From: Ruegeria arenilitoris | Lineage (GTDB): Bacteria > Pseudomonadota > Alphaproteobacteria > Rhodobacterales > Rhodobacteraceae | Direction: 5' to 3' | Length of the DNA stretch: 64,000 nucleotides | NCBI RefSeq assembly: GCF_013031355.1 | Contig: NZ_WPZO01000001.1 | Coordinates: 248,001 to 312,000 of the forward strand | Shown here: in pieces, positions 62,966-64,000 of the stretch | Numbering within the stretch: the stretch's first letter is position 1 | How the letters are laid out: each line of letters starts with the position of its first letter | Translations under genes and position numbers: made by a program | Notes under the pieces: generated by a model | The model's input: only the letters and a program-made list of their open reading frames with translations | What the model was told of the DNA's origin: nothing | Database searches by the model: none

Positions 62966-64000
62966 GGTTTCACAAATAGTTTGCGGGGCCGGTTACAGAA
63001 ACACTCGGCAGGTCCGGTTTCGGTGATCAGGATCGACTCGGTGATCTCAAGGCCCCAGTCATCCATCCAGAGGCCGGGCATGAAGTGGAAGGTCATGCCG
63101 GGTTCAAGAACGGTCTCATCCTCGGGGCGCAGGGATATGGTGCGTTCACCCCAATCCGGCGGATAGCTGAGACCCACCGGATAGCCGCAGCGCGCGCCGC
63201 GTTCGATCCCGGCGCGTTCCAGCGGGGCGGCCAGCGCCAACGCGATGTCTCGCGCTTGGTTGCCGGCACGGGCGGCGTCCAACCCGGCCTCGAGCCCTTC
63301 GGCTAGCGCAGCCTCGGCCCGTAACAAATGATCGGGCGGCTGGCCCAGAAAGACAGATCGGCAGAATGGCGTGTGATAGCGACGGTAACAGCCGGACAGT
63401 TCGAAGAATGTACACTCGCCGGATTTGAAAGGCGCGCCATCCCAAGTCAGATGCGGGGCGGCGGCATCCGGACCCGAGGGCAGCAGGGGCACGATGGCGG
63501 CGTAGTCCCCCCAATCGTCCCCCACGCCCGAGATCGCGTCGTGGTAAATCTGCGCAACCAACTCGTTCTTGCGCAGCCCGGGTTCAACCCGCTCCAGCAC
63601 GCCGTCGATCACGTGTTCTGAAATCCGGGCAGCCTTACGCATCAAGGCAATTTCTTCACCGGACTTCACAGCGCGCTGCCAGTTCACCAGCGCGTTCGCG
63701 TCGACCAGTTCAGCCTGCGGAAGTTCTGCCAGCAAAGTCAGATGCGCCTTGGCCGAGTAGTAATAATTGTCCAACTCGACTCCAATCCGGCCTGCAGCCA
63801 ATCCGCAGTCTCGGATCAATGCCGCAAGGTCCTGCATCGGGTGCCGGAGGGTTGATTGCACAAAGTGGTCCGCATAGCCGAATATCCGATCGTCCGGCAT
63901 CCAGACCGTCCGCCGTGCGCCATTGGCGTCCTGATTGCGCCCCCACCAGATCGGGTCGCGGTCATGCAGGACCAGAACGCCTTGATGTACGTAAAAGGAC
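62962..64000 (-). CDS. M24-family ectoine-hydrolase-like (DoeA/EutD) enzyme, 5' end cut by window edge
   Basis: At least 346 residues are visible; the gene continues past the right edge. The creatinase/Xaa-Pro-peptidase fold has the segments SFYVHQGVLVLHDRD, PDDRIFGYADHFVQS, VELDNYYYSA, WQRAVKSGEE, PHLTWDGAPF, GYPVGLSYPPDWGERTISL and PGMTFHFMPGLWMDDWGLEI. These match, in my memory, ectoine hydrolase DoeA/EutD, which opens ectoine to N-acetyl-diaminobutyrate; creatinase has the same fold but lacks this pattern. The typical M24 metal ligands are not obvious. It is coupled to the ArgE-like M20 gene rather than to doeB, so it may be a paralogue acting on another cyclic amidine or amide. Confidence 0.8.
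   Translation of the reverse strand, partial: SFYVHQGVLVLHDRDPIWWGRNQDANGARRTVWMPDDRIFGYADHFVQSTLRHPMQDLAALIRDCGLAAGRIGVELDNYYYSAKAHLTLLAELPQAELVDANALVNWQRAVKSGEEIALMRKAARISEHVIDGVLERVEPGLRKNELVAQIYHDAISGVGDDWGDYAAIVPLLPSGPDAAAPHLTWDGAPFKSGECTFFELSGCYRRYHTPFCRSVFLGQPPDHLLRAEAALAEGLEAGLDAARAGNQARDIALALAAPLERAGIERGARCGYPVGLSYPPDWGERTISLRPEDETVLEPGMTFHFMPGLWMDDWGLEITESILITETGPAECFCNRPRKLFVKP

Noticed and set aside
61892-63166. A 424-codon plus-strand frame opposite the M20 and M24 genes
   Set aside because: Both genes on the minus strand have complete catalytic motifs, so this is a shadow.
62962-64000. Creatinase as the identity of the M24 enzyme, feeding sarcosine to the sox genes
   Set aside because: Attractive because of the sox neighbours, but the conserved segments (YPPDWGERT, FHFMPGLW) are those I know from ectoine hydrolase, not creatinase.

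Overview
The window reads as chromosomal DNA of a marine alphaproteobacterium, most likely a member of the Roseobacter group (Rhodobacterales, Ruegeria-like). The basis is GC-rich coding sequence, the trgA-trgB-cysK order known from Rhodobacter, roseobacter-type sox, ectoine-hydrolase-like and BCCT genes, and a GC hairpin of a kind common between roseobacter genes. I see no phage, insertion sequence, CRISPR array or replication origin. Almost all of it is tightly packed protein-coding sequence, plus one tRNA-Ser. Both ends cut through genes.

Left part (1-21.4 kb). After a truncated secreted protein and ndk comes a compact plus-strand operon of a ribbon-helix-helix protein, a CHAD protein, a ParA-type ATPase and a stand-alone CYTH phosphatase (1457-4376). 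CHAD and CYTH are polyphosphate-linked domains, so a ParA between them suggests a system that positions or partitions polyphosphate granules; this is the most novel candidate in the window. Next is an envelope-stress set (HtrA protease, OmpR-type regulator, histidine kinase). A minus-strand run follows: MobA-like nucleotidyltransferase, dimethylglycine/sarcosine dehydrogenase, CNNM/CorC-type transporter, XerD, and two uncharacterised proteins. aroK-aroB, a CBS-linked M50 protease, ssb, a lytic transglycosylase and an MFS exporter complete this part.

Middle (21.4-46.9 kb). A four-gene oligopeptide-type ABC importer is followed by miaA, pyrH, a BCCT transporter and a class V aminotransferase-like gene. 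Then come a photolyase and cyclopropane synthase pair preceded by a possible singlet-oxygen sigma-factor promoter, the tellurite-resistance set trgA-trgB-cysK with an MscS channel, tRNA-Ser(GGA), an SDR with a LysR regulator, and a GtrB-GtrA-methyltransferase-GT-C envelope glycosylation operon.

Right part (46.9-64 kb). This is a catabolic island for N-methylated or N-heterocyclic compounds. A LysR/alpha-beta-hydrolase pair and a GlxA-type AraC regulator precede soxG-A-D-B (heterotetrameric sarcosine-oxidase-like enzyme) and its LysR gene. Divergent from that LysR is a plus-strand operon: DUF1185 protein, alpha/beta hydrolase, flavin reductase with a Nudix-like tail, luciferase-like monooxygenase, aldehyde dehydrogenase and DUF1989 protein. 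An M20 deacetylase and an ectoine-hydrolase-like M24 enzyme converge on it. The enzyme set resembles the trigonelline ring-opening (Tgn) pathway. My inference is that it opens an N-methylated pyridine such as trigonelline or homarine and that the Sox-like enzyme deals with the N-methyl amino acid released.
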